From contig JAIVFH010000118.1 of the NCBI GenBank assembly GCA_025765595.1, positions 33,821-97,820 on the forward strand: DNA of 64,000 bases, read 5' to 3'. Below, in pieces: positions 1-10,971 of this stretch (its first letter is position 1; every line of letters starts with the position of its first letter). Origin of the DNA: Obelidium mucronatum. Its lineage: Eukaryota > Chytridiomycota > Chytridiomycetes > Chytridiales > Chytriomycetaceae. A program made the position numbers and the translations under genes. The notes beneath the pieces were generated by a model. It saw nothing but the letters and a program-made list of their open reading frames with translations, did no database searches and was not told where the DNA came from.

Positions 1-615
1 TTTGTTGACAAACGTAGAAGTATTTGCTTTCGCACTTGAGTTTGGGATATAGAAGGAGGTTTTGCGACGCATCTTTCCGAAAAACTTTTCCTTCTCTGTT
101 TTCGATGGAGGATGATGAGATGATGAGACGATGTACCCAAAAAGCAAAAAAGAAAGAAAAGTACCGTTGTTGCTCGCATGCACGTCGGAGCCGGCGTCGT
201 CGGCAAAGACGACGCTGTTCCCGGCGCCGGCGCCGACGCCGACGCCCGGCGGCTTTTGCGGCGCCGACATTTGCTGCAGCGCCGGCGACGACGCGACTTT
301 CGAGGCGGCGGCGAGCGGCGCTGCGGCTTGATCGGGCGCGGCGTCTGGCTTCGGCAGCGAGCGCACCGTCAGGAAGGAGACGGACGTTCCTGCGGGGAGA
401 GTTAGTTGTCCCTAGCAACTACTACCAACAACAACAAGAACACTACGGTAGTGCGGGCTGACGGCAAAGGCGTAGCTGGCTGCGCCGCGCAGCGCATACG
501 CGCCCTCGAGCGTGTCGAAGCGCGTGGCGTCCGGCGCTGCGAGCGACGCCGTGGACGCTGACGCTGAAGCCGCGGCGGCGGCGGCGGCGGACGGCGGCAG
601 CACAAAGCTGCTCAT
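1..615 (-). CDS. Unidentified protein, N-terminal part (runs off window)
   Basis: Three exons read in one frame: 615-447, 389-165 and 95-1, joined by GT-AG introns whose phases agree (phase 1 at both junctions). The protein starts MSSFVLPPS, has an Ala/Ser-rich stretch, then a better-structured segment (ATRFDTLEGAYALRG) and an Ala/Pro/Gly-rich linker. The third exon reads KEKFFGKMRRKTSFYIP and continues beyond the window edge. No family was recognised. The coding sequence is very GC-rich compared with its flanks. It is divergently transcribed from the SEC12-like gene, and about 120 bp separate the two start codons. The exon model rests on open frames and matching intron phases only. Confidence 0.5.
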
Positions 616-735
616 CTTGATTTCTCGTTGCTGAAAATAAACAAATAATTGAAGAAATAAATGAGTAAATAAAATAAATAAAATAAATAAAATAAATAAA
701 TAAGTAGCAGCAAATTAATAGATAATCAACGTCCG
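616..735. promoter_or_regulatory. Short divergent intergenic region with AAATA repeats
   Basis: About 120 bp separate the divergent start codons at 615 and 736. The middle is an (AAATA)n-type AT-rich simple repeat (about 655-705). By position it must hold both promoters or 5' leaders. No specific factor site was recognised. Confidence 0.4.
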
Positions 736-1549
736 ATGGCTGCTCCAAAAACAAAGCTGAGCACAACGATCGGCTTTCCAGTGTTTGCGCTTGCTTTTGC
801 GCCAAAGAAAGCCAAAGTCTTTGTCGGCGGAGGCGGAGGTGCTTCGAGGTCTGGTGTCAAGAACACTGTGGTGCGTTTCACTTCTACTACAACTATACGC
901 ACACGCACACACACCAACGACAACTACAACTGCTACAACTACTATAGGCAATGTACACCGTCAACGAACACTCTTTGACTCTGGAACAAGTTGCTAAACA
1001 TGAATTTGGATCTGACGAAGACAGCGTTCAGAGCATTGCCATCCATCCAAAGGTTGGTCTCGAAATATGTCTCCACACTCTTTTTACACAATGATCACTA
1101 TGATTGATTGATTAATTGATTGGATTTGATGTGTTTTTTTTTTTTTGTGTGTGTAGGAGAAAACTATTGTTGTTGGTGCGAATAATTCGCTCGATCAAAT
1201 CAATCAAGGAATTAATAACAATTGTCGCATTTTTACTCTCAAGGATGATAGGTTTTTTTTTATTTTTATTTTTATTTTTTTGTGGTCTTTCACAGACACG
1301 AATGGGCATCCCAACTGCCTTCGCCGAAGGCAGTGTTCTCCTCACCCTGATCCATAATCAATTTGATCTCTCAGTATTTCACTCAATCCCCATGTTTTTT
1401 CACAGCTTACTGTTTCAAGCGGCGATTTCGACTGTCGACGGATTAAAGGACTCGTTTCAAAAAGTTGCCCGATTCAGTCCAGATGGAAAATACTTGCTGA
1501 CGGGTGGAACGGATGGAAAGGTGATTATTATTTTTGTTCAATTCTCTCT

Positions 1550-1591
<42 letters not shown>

Positions 1592-2770
1592 TTAACCAAT
1601 ACACACTCACGCACGTGCAAAAAAACAGTTGAGCCTTTGGTCATGGCCGGAATGCAACAGTGTATTGCCTCCTTTTGATGTCGAGGGGGAGATTTCTGAT
1701 GCAAACTTTGATTCTGCTTCGTCAATGGTAAAAAAAAACACTTTGACTTTTTATTGAAAACAGAGTTCTTATTGAACATTCTTCTTTCGTCATTCTCTCT
1801 TTTTTTTCCTCTTCTCTTCTTCTTTTTTTTTTTTTTTTTTTTGGTCAACAGTTTGTCGCCTTGTCCTCCAAAAAGTGCTTTGTCATCAACATTGCGAAAG
1901 GCAAGACGGTTTGGTCCATTGATAAGCCTGTCGTCTCACAAAGCTCTGACGCCGCTGAATTTCGAAGTGCCAGGTTCGGTTTTATTTTTATTTTTATTTT
2001 ATTGTATACATTATTGAATTTCTCATCTATATATATAATATTTTTTTTCCTTCCAGATTCGGAACAGGCTCAAGCGAGGGTTATCTCTTCCTGGCCGTCA
2101 ATGCCAAATCGAGGAAACAGTCTTATGTGTGCAAGTGGAAAGTTGATAAATGGGTAATGGAGAGAAGCAAGTTGGTTGCAGTTAAACCGATTACTGCCTT
2201 CACAATCAGGTAATTTTGACCCTTTGATTTTTTTTTTTTTTTGCTCCATTTACTGAATTTTTTAAACGTCTTTTTTTTTAAAAAAAGTAACGACGGTGAA
2301 CACTTGGCTTTTGGTGCTGCAGACTCGAGTGTTAATATTTTGAGCTCAAAAGGACTACAGGTACGCTTTGTTTTATTTTTTCTTCACGAGTTTGTTCTGA
2401 TTTTGTATGTATATATATTTATTTTTGTCGTTGCAGTCTCTATTGAAACTTCCAAACGCGCACAACTTCCCTATTACTTCTCTGTCGTTTAGTCCAACTG
2501 GTTTCACGGTTGTATCTGGTTCCGCAGATGGAACTTGTAACGTTATTGCTGTTCCGCAAGGCACAGGTGCGAGTTGAAACATAACATTTTGCGAAAACTG
2601 TCACACATTAAAAGCTTTCTTTTTTTTTTTTTTTTTTGGAATCTAATTGCCGCCTACACCCATCAGATTCATCAAACTTTTCCTTTATTTTGTTTGTTGT
2701 GATGCTCATACTACTTGTTATTTTCTTGGCATATCTGTCAATGTTGGATGGTGGAGGAAATGAACTCTAA
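736..2770 (+). CDS. SEC12: Sec12/PREB-family ER exit-site GEF for Sar1
   Basis: A spliced gene of about ten exons. It encodes a WD40/beta-propeller protein with a single C-terminal membrane anchor, the layout of Sec12 (PREB), which loads GTP onto Sar1 to start COPII coat assembly at the ER. The N-terminus has the family signature of a Gly-rich run followed by ASRSGVKNTV (exon 736-870). Later blades include FSPDGKYLLTGGTDGK and SFSPTGFTVVSGSADGT. The last exon (about 2667-2770) encodes a strongly hydrophobic segment, FILFVVMLILLVIFLAYL, and a short Gly-rich tail. The junction phases I checked agree. Several introns carry T runs, one of about 35 bases near 1554-1590. The region 1297-1390 is probably intronic, though it looks open in one frame. 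Confidence 0.85.
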
Positions 2771-3133
2771 AAAAAAGTTTTCAACACGTGCTGTATGATT
2801 CCAAAAAAAAAAAAAAAAACAATAAAAAAAAAGTCAATGAAAGTAAAATAACAAAGAAAAAAAAAAGGACTTTTGTGACTTGTTTAATTACTGTATATGT
2901 AGTCTTCTTGTTCTTGTTTTTTCATTTTTTTTTTTTTTTTTTTTTTTTTTTTGTAAATATTACTCTACAAATTCCAGAAGTTCCAGAAGAAGGAAAAAAA
3001 AAAAAAAAAGAACATCTAAACAAAAAAAAACACCAGAAAACAAAAAACTTCTGCTACATAACTTTCTTCTGATACACCAAAAAAGCAGCAAAACAGCCCC
3101 CCCGCCCGCCCGCCTTACTTAAAATATTGACAC

Positions 3134-6100
3134 ATGGACGAAGAGTTGAAAACTTCATCCCACCACACGTTGGTTGAATCAACCACTCCTCGGACTAAAA
3201 GCGTGCAGCAAGGTTCCAAGCCGGCATCAAAAGCTGCCTCCAAAGCAGGCTCTCTCGCCAATGTCAACAACGGCAATGATAATAATAACCCAGAAAAGCA
3301 ATTGGAATCATCTCCACTCGCCAAAGAAAGTGAAACTGCTCCTCCTGATTCGGACCCACTTGTTGAGGCATCAGATAGCAATGAAATTGAAGGTTTTTTT
3401 TTTTTTTTGCAGCCCGCCTTTTATGGCCCTTTTTCTCTTTCTTTTTTTTTTTTTTTTTTTGTCAATTTCATTAACGGGGGGGGTTTTTTTTTTTTGGAAG
3501 GAGTCACGGCTTCACAAAGGGCTTCCAAAACTGGATCCGTCTACACGTAAAAAAAAATTCTTTACTTGGACCTGCGAATTCGCTAATCTGTTTTATTCTT
3601 TTTTTTTTTTCGGAAAAAAGGAGCGCCAAGGATTTAAAGGGGGATGCAAAATCAGTATACAGGTTTTTTTTTTTTTGTCAATTTTAGCACATCAACAAAA
3701 CAAAACAAGGTATTAAAGTTTAAATAATATCCAGTAGTGCAGTGGAGCTTCAGGCAGAAGAACCCGATGCAGGAACTCAATACGATGAAGACTTTACCAA
3801 ACAAGAGGAATCAATTACTCAGGCTGAAGTAGCCGAGACTGAACCTACAGGGCATGCCGAGCCTGCTCCAACTGATGAGTCAGTTATTAAAGGATCCAAC
3901 GCCAACCTTCTTAGTGGGGCGGCTTCTAAACCGGGGTCGAAACCAGCTTCTCGGATGGCTTCAAAACCCGTCTCACAAGCTGCATCCCGTGCAAACATCA
4001 CTTCTGGCAAATCAGAGCGTTCTCCATTATCTGAGGAAGCAGCAGCGGCGGCGGCGGCGGTGACTGTCTCAAAACCAGCTTCCAAAGTTGTTTCCAAAGT
4101 TCCATCACAAGTTGCTTCTAGAACAAATCTGACTTCTGGTGGAAAATCTTCAAATGCCTTGAATCCATCTCCTTTGGCTGAGACTGTTATTTCTGCGTCA
4201 AAACCAAGTTCAAGACCGATTTCAAGAGAGCAATCCAAACCAGTCTCGAGAGAAGCATCGAAACCAGCATCTACGCAAGTGTCAAAGCCACCATCTCGAG
4301 AGGCATCGAAACCTGCATCAAAGAATGCCTCAAAGATTGCATCAAAGGTTGCTTCTCGAGCCTCGATGGGTGTAGAGGAAACAAACACTGAAGTACCCCA
4401 GACTGATGAACCGCTTGCGGCTACGCAATCTGGAACACGTCCAACCTCGAAACCATTGTCCAAGACAGCATCCAAAGCGGTATCTCACACCGCATCTCGT
4501 GCCGAATTGGAAGCAGCGGGACCATCTAAACTGTCTTCTCAACAAGCATCACGACCCATTTCTCGACCTGCTTCCAAGCCGGCTTCGATTGCTGGATCAA
4601 ATGCAAATATCACTGCTCCTGCACCGGCCAAAGAATCAAGCCGCACACCACTCCTTCAAGCCTCATACAATGCTTCTGAGGCCGAACTGACAATCAAAGC
4701 CCCCGGCGTCGGCGCCGAGCTCACAATCGATTTCGATGGAAAGTCGAATACTCATTCCCACCAGGCATCCACCTCTGCTGCCGTCAATGAAATGGGGTCG
4801 AAATTCAATATGGCCCAACACGCGCTCGCCAATGACCCCAGACAATACTCCAAAAGCGTTATCGCCCAACAACAACAAGCAAGTACGGCCGCCTTGTCGC
4901 AAGTGGCAAGTAAACCAATGTCTGCTGCCACCTCCTTCAACCAGATTGCTAGTAACCCCATCTCTGGATTCGGATCCCCAACGTTGCAACCGGCGGCTCT
5001 TGCAAAGGCCGCTTCTACGTCTGTTTCGTTGCGTCAAATCGCAGCGCCGACGCCAATGTCGGGTGGGTACGCGACGCCTGGTGGAGGTGGTGGTGCGGCT
5101 GCGGCAGCTGCGGGTATCAGCAAATCTGCATCAGCCGCTGCCTTTTCACAGGCAGTGTCTCCGGCACAGCAGTTTTCTCCGGCACTTTCAAATTCTCGTT
5201 CGAGAATGGAAGTTGCTGCTGCTGCCACCACCACCACATCTGCTGTTCTTTCTAAAGCGTCGTCTGCGGGGATTCAAGCAGCCGTAGCAGCAGTTGAGGC
5301 TGCAGAGCAAGCCGCTTTTGATGAGTTCTTTGGAGGGAATGAAGATGCGGAAGCAGCAGTCGCTCCTATTGAAAGCAATGAAGGACAGGCCCATGAAGAA
5401 ACAGAATATCACGCAGACTATGAGGAGGAAGAAGAGGAAACAATGGCCGAGGTTCACGCGCAAGCTGTTGAAGCTGTTGCAGCTGACGAAGCTGCTGGCG
5501 ATGATGAAGATTTTGAGTATGACGAACGGTATGAAGAAGCACAACAGACTTTGGAGCCAGCTGAAGAGGAGCAAGCCCAAAGCATTCTACCAAATGAAGG
5601 CCTTCGTAGCAGTAGTACAACCGTTTCGAAGCCACCCTCTGGAAAGTTGAAGGTTTGATTTCGTCTTTTCTTTGAACACAAAGGGTCAAAATTCTTCAAC
5701 TCTTTTTTTTACTTTAATCAGGAGGAAATGATGCAAGATCTCACGAATAACATTGACTACGTCACTTTGATTTCTAGCTTACGTCGAGAAATCGCCTTGC
5801 TCAAGAAAGAGATTGGAATTCGCGACGATAAGATTGATGGATTGAAAGACAAGGAGCACGATTTGATGGATATTCTTGAGCTATCAAAGACCAAAGGAAC
5901 GGGTGACGTCTTCAAAAATACTCGAATTTGCTTGGACCGTCAGAAAAAGGTTGGGGGGTTATACTCAAAATTGAATTCTTCTAAAACAAATGGCCAACAG
6001 GCTTATCAAATATTGGTCGCCAAACTCAGAAGGGAGATCCGGCGTCTAAAATTCCAAAGAAATTCAACGTCAGATCCTTTAGTAGAGGTAAAAAGACTGA

Positions 6101-7038
6101 AGACCAAACGAAAATGGGAGCTATCGTAACAACCAACAAACAACTACACCAACAACAACAAAAACAGGCGCGATACTTCCCTTACTTGCCAAGAACGCCA
6201 TTCAGCACAGCTTCACGACAACCACAACCAGGAATCATTGGAAATCTGCCACAAAGGTCTTCAGACTACTTTGCCTTGAACCCACCACCACCTACAGGAA
6301 ACCATCTAGACAGCGGCAACAGATGGTGGTGGGGAAGTGGTCCAAACATTACTCATCGTAAGCTATCAGATAGTTTCTGCCTTTTCCCCAACGACAAGGA
6401 AGAACTAAAAAAAAAAAAACACTATATATTGAACAGCTCGAGAAGCTTCAGCAAAATCAACATGCTCCCGTGAAAAGAAAAAACCAACAACAGCAAACAA
6501 AGCAAAGCAACCCCCAACTGATTCCACCAAGAAAGACGACCATCACACCATGCCGCCCATTGTACCCAATCCAAATCAAGAGGAGCCAAAAGTTGGAGAT
6601 CGAGTTTGCGTTATGATTGATGGTGGTCGTGTTTTGGGTGAGTTAAGCTCCCGAATCATGCTTTCTTTGGTGTTCTTATTTTCTTCTGTTTTTTTTTTCT
6701 TTCCCCCCCTTAAAAAATTCAGGGAGCGTTAAATATGTTGGTATATTTGATCCATACCCTGGTTCGGGGCTTTGGTGTGGAATCAAGCTTCATCTTCCTT
6801 GTGAGTCTTTGTGGAAAAAAATATCGGTGTGACTAAAATTTATGGAATCATAGTGGGAAAACATGATGGAATCGTGAGGGGCAAACGGTACTTTACCTGT
6901 GAAGAAAACCATGGAGTGTTTGTCAAGAGCGATAAAATCATTACAGTAGGACACCTTTCCCCCAAGGTAAATGTGATGGGCCAGGTGACAACATATTTTT
7001 TTGTTCAACTTCTAATCGCTGCTTTTTTGGTGTAGTAA
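3134..7038 (+). CDS. Large Ser/Lys-repeat protein with coiled coil and C-terminal CAP-Gly domain
   Basis: One long spliced model of about 1,000 residues. Exons: 3134-3391, about 3501-3546, about 3622-3664, 3733-5652, 5725-6088, then short exons to the stop at 7036-7038. The N-terminal half consists of repeats of the type SKPASK/SRMASK, often closed by AN[IL]. It is followed by poly-Ala and an acidic stretch. The 5725-6088 exon is coiled-coil-like (SSLRREIALLKKEIGIRDDK). The C-terminus is a clear CAP-Gly domain: VGDRVCVMIDGG, GSVKYVGIFDPYPGSGLW, and GKRYFTCEENHGVFVKSDKI, which holds the tubulin/EEY-binding pocket region. This suggests a microtubule or centrosome-associated protein. The join between the coiled-coil exons and the CAP-Gly exons is inferred from continuous open frames, so two genes cannot be excluded. 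Confidence 0.65.
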
Positions 7039-7369
7039 AGGCGACAGGAAAAAGACTCATTCCGTTATTGGCCAAATGATTCCTTGCTTTTTAATAATTC
7101 TCCTTAATAATGTTTTAAGTTTTTTGTCCCTGACTCTTTTCTCTTTTTATTCGTAAATAAACGCTTAAAGTAAGTAATTGGTTGGGAAAATAAACTCTTG
7201 AATTTGAAGATGCAACTTGGAACTGCTATCGGTGGTTTGATGACTTTCTTTTTTCAAGTACTTATATAATTCGTTAAAAATTATTAAGTATCAGTTAGGT
7301 ATAGATGGGATTATATATATTTTTTCGTTTTGTTTTTTCTCTGTGAAAGGAAAGGGTGGGCTACACGGG

Positions 7370-8820
7370 TCATACAGAATACAAAACAACCGAGCGATCA
7401 TCTCCAACACTGACCAAACGCGATCCATCGTCATTATAGGCAATACCCCATACTTGATCTGTGTGATCTTCAAACGTGTGTACACATTGCCGCTGATTCA
7501 TGTCCCAAATCTTGACTTTTCGATCAGAGGAACTGCAATAAAAAATGTTCAATAACAACATACTCTCTTGCTTCCAAGAAAAAACTTGTTACCTAGAGGC
7601 AAAGTGAAGCGCATTTGGACTGAAAGCGACTGAAAGTACCCACGACTGATGGCCTGCAAGCGTGGCAAGACAAGTTGCGTGATGCCTATTTCGACATTAC
7701 AGCCAGGTTTAAGAAAATTCAAACCCGTCCCCACCACTGCTAATTCATCTTACACATCATATATATTGATACGCTTGTCGTCAGACGCCGTAATCAACGT
7801 GGAAGAGTCTGGCGAAAACGTCAAGGAACGTACGGCCATGGAATGTCCCGGAAGAGAATGAATCAACTTTCCAGTAGCAACTTCGAAAATATGAATGGAT
7901 CCATTTTCAGCTCCACTTGCCAGGTATGCTCCATTGGGACTCTGTTTGCATCCAAGACTGAATATAAGAAGAGCACAAAAAACCATAACCAAACTCCAAT
8001 ATCCACGTACATAGGCTACAGACATGACAAACTTTCCGCGGGTATCCAACGGCTTTTCCTTGACACCGCTTTCGATTGTCCAGAGGTTAATTAGTCCAGC
8101 ATGGGTTCCAGCAGCGATTTGCCGACCATCTGGAGTAAAACACGTTGTCCACGCCTCGACTGATTCAAACAATATGAGAATCATTCCCTTCCTTCAACTG
8201 TTTTTAATACCTGGCCCAGCATCAATAGTTTTCAATAGATTTCCTCCGGCAACATCCCAAATTCGAATCTGACTGTCCAAAGACGTAGAGACAGCAACTA
8301 CAAAACGCAAGACAAGTCAAAATCGAAATTAAAGGGAAAATGACGTGAATTTACTTACATTGCCCAGAATTTGATGAATCCACCGAAACAACACCAAGTT
8401 GGTGGCCACTGAGCGTATGGAGTGGAGTCACCTCCTCAGCATCCCTAAAAGACGAAAAAATAGCATTTCATACAAATTAGTGTATGCGTTTAGTTATGGA
8501 AAAATAACAAAGTAGGACTTCCTGACCAGATCTTGACAGTGTCATCGACAGAACCAGTAATAATCTTGTTTGTTCTGCGGGTCCATGCAACTGACCAAAT
8601 GCCGTCTTCGTGGGCTGGGAAAAAAATGGCGTTTTTAAAGAGAAGGCCAGGATTGGAAGGTGTTTGTTAGTTTACCGTCGTGGACGTGCTTGATTACTGA
8701 GAACTATTGAGTGAGAGTGAGTGAAGACGAACAGAATGAAAAAGAGCAAGAATTTCAGATGGCTTGATGCCTTGCCAGTCTGTCGGTGTGATAAATGAAT
8801 AATGTACTTACATTTCCCAT
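7370..8820 (-). CDS. WD40 protein of the SKI8/WDR61 type
   Basis: An eight-or-so-exon gene starting at ATG 8820 (MGN, then an intron) and ending at 7370. It encodes about 300 residues made almost wholly of WD40 repeats. They include [60 protein letters not shown] and [20 protein letters not shown]. The order and spacing ([10 protein letters not shown] start, [14 protein letters not shown] mid) are those of Ski8/WDR61, a scaffold of the Ski exosome-cofactor complex and, in many species, a Paf1-complex partner. Assignment to this WD40 subfamily is by pattern and could be wrong. The gene converges with the CAP-Gly gene and diverges from RPL18. Confidence 0.75.
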
Positions 8821-9130
8821 TTTGTTTTATCAAATAATAAACACTATTTCTACATAAAAAGAAATACGAGACTAGAAACTATCTTTAACTATGAGTTTGT
8901 TTTTCTTTCAGTCAGTCACAATGAACACTTTTCGAAGTTTGACCTTTCAGTGTTTTGGATCCCGAACGAACTGAGAAGGAAGTGAGACAGAAAGAGATGG
9001 ATAGATTGCCTTGAGAGGAGCAGCAATGAGCAATTAAAGTAAAATCATTCTTTGCAAAAGGGCATGAGACAGCAGTTTACAGCAGTTTGAATAGTGTTAT
9101 CGTGTTTTGGATTTAGAATCTGACAATAAA
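8821..9130. promoter_or_regulatory. Divergent promoter region, SKI8-like / RPL18
   Basis: 310 bp between the two divergent start codons. It should contain the promoter of the highly expressed ribosomal protein gene. No TATA box or named factor site was recognised with confidence. Confidence 0.35.
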
Positions 9131-10047
9131 ATGGTACGCCTCTCACTCCCCATCACCACGGCACGGAGCACCAGCCTCGGCCACGGAAGCGGCTCATCAG
9201 TCGCTACAATGCGAAAACACTGGACTCCTGGGGAGCGCAAGGCCGGGCGATGGCGCGATGCGATGCGGCTCGATGTTCGGCGGAGATGTCTTGTGGCTCA
9301 TGCAACAACCAGCAAACACTCAACAGCCAATGGCGGGATCGCACTACGAATCGATCAAAAACTATGCATCTGCAAACTGCTTCAACCATCTGCAATTCAC
9401 TGAGCTAATCGCTTACGCTTCGAACAGGGTATCGACTCCGGTAAGAAGAACCACGTCAAGAAAAGTGCCAGATCCGCTCCATCTTCCAAGGATGTCTACT
9501 TGGCTTTGCTCGTCAAGGTGTGTTCCTGGCATGGTTTCCACCAGCTTGTGATTCTTCAAACCTAAACATTCGAACACAGTTGTACCGTTTCTTGGCCCGC
9601 AGAACTGACTCCAAGTTCAACAAGGTTGTCTTGAGACGTCTTTTCATGTCCAGAATCAACCGTCCACCATTGTCCGTTTCCCGCATTGCTCGTTACTTGA
9701 AAAACAACGAGGGAAAGACTGCCGTTGTTGTTGGAACCGTTACTGATGACATTCGTCTGTTGGAAGTCCCAAAGCTCTCTATTGCCGCCCTCCGCGTCAC
9801 CGCCTCTGCCCGTGCCCGTATCCTTGCTGCCGGTGGTGAGATCCTCACCTTCGATCAGCTTGCTCTCCGTGCCCCAACCGGAAAGGGAACTGTGCTCCTC
9901 CGTGGACCAAAGAACTCCCGTGAAGCTGTCAAGCACTTTGGAGCTGCCGGTGTTCCAGGATCCTCTGTCAAGCCATACGTCCGCTCCAAGGGCAGAAAGT
10001 TCGAGAGAGCCCGTGGTCGTCGTTCTTCCCGTGGTTACAAGAACTAA
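9131..10047 (+). CDS. RPL18: 60S ribosomal protein L18 (eL18)
   Basis: Three exons: 9131-9133 (the ATG alone), 9428-9517 and 9580-10047. The protein is about 185 residues and matches eL18 throughout. Recognisable blocks are [51 protein letters not shown], and the universal C-terminus [20 protein letters not shown] followed by YKN. It is a structural protein of the large cytosolic ribosomal subunit. The first intron (about 294 nt) directly follows the start codon, an arrangement common in ribosomal protein genes. Codon use is visibly biased to GCC/GTC/CGT, as expected for high expression. No snoRNA C/D motif was seen in the first intron. Confidence 0.97.
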
Positions 10048-10248
10048 ATTGGAGACAAAATGGAAAAAGGATATTGTGCAATATTGGCATGGGATTCCTT
10101 CTTTTGTTATCTTTCGTTTAGGTCTTGAATACGGTCATTGCAATGACCAATTGTTTATGATTGAACAAATAAATACACTTACGCTTTTCTTGAATGGGTT
10201 ATTAATATTATTATTATTTGAATTGATTTATTTTATATTTTAAAAAAA

Positions 10249-10806
10249 ATGCTTCAAACTGCTTGGCAACAACAGTTACCAACTGTGGAAGCAATCAATT
10301 CCAGCATTATCACCACCAACGCGCCCGCGGACACCGCCATAGAGAACGAATACATTTCTTCCTTCACAGTGGTGTACACACAATTCCCACATGGGAACGT
10401 CCAGGAAATCCATGGAAATGGAACAGGCGACATCAACCAAGGCTTTGGCGGCAAATACGTGCACATTTGTTTGAACCGAACGAGCAACCCGGCGCTTGCA
10501 ATCACTGGATTCACATTCCACCGCGAGCCAGCAGCGAATATTCCATTGCCGACAAGCAGTGAGCAGGATTTGGCGAAAGGTGCAGGTGGGGATTACCGGT
10601 ACCTTCGAGCAGTGAAGCAACGCACAGGGGAGGGGGAAGTGCAAGGGAAAGGGGCAGCGGCGGCGCGTAAAGTCAAGGATGTTTGGTTGTGGAGAACGAA
10701 GGATGAGAATGATTTACCGCCAAGCGCGATGGGGTTTGATCGTACGACGGATATTAATGAGGGACGTGGGGGTGATTATTTGTATCTTTGTTGGACGTAT
10801 CATTGA
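10249..10806 (+). CDS. Single-exon MABP-like beta-prism protein
   Basis: An intronless frame of 185 residues. Three related segments carry the motif D-I-N-x-G-x-G-G-x-Y-x-Y/H-L/I: DINQGFGGKYVHICLNRT, AKGAGGDYRYLRAVK and DINEGRGGDYLYLCWTYH at the C-terminus. This threefold pattern resembles the MABP (MVB12-associated beta-prism) domain, which binds acidic membranes in ESCRT-I and DENN proteins. The protein is essentially this domain and nothing else. The family call is by pattern only. The start ATG at 10249 follows an A-rich leader. The gene converges with AAR2. Confidence 0.6.
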   Translation: MLQTAWQQQLPTVEAINSSIITTNAPADTAIENEYISSFTVVYTQFPHGNVQEIHGNGTGDINQGFGGKYVHICLNRTSNPALAITGFTFHREPAANIPLPTSSEQDLAKGAGGDYRYLRAVKQRTGEGEVQGKGAAAARKVKDVWLWRTKDENDLPPSAMGFDRTTDINEGRGGDYLYLCWTYH

Positions 10807-10971
10807 ATTAAATAAAGGAATATGACATTTCTTCTGAAATGGATAGATCATTTGAGTGTAAGCCTTTTTTTTATGAATCTTTTGTTCCAGTTTTTCTTCC
10901 CTCCCCATCTCTGTGCTGCAACAACATACTTCTCACATTTTTATTAAATAGTTGTCAATTTTGCACGTCTC

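Noticed and set aside
24..461. Arg-rich plus-strand frame at the window start
   Set aside because: It is the antisense shadow of the GC-rich exons of the minus-strand partial gene.
9134..9427. Possible snoRNA in the first RPL18 intron
   Set aside because: No box C/D pair or convincing H/ACA structure was visible.
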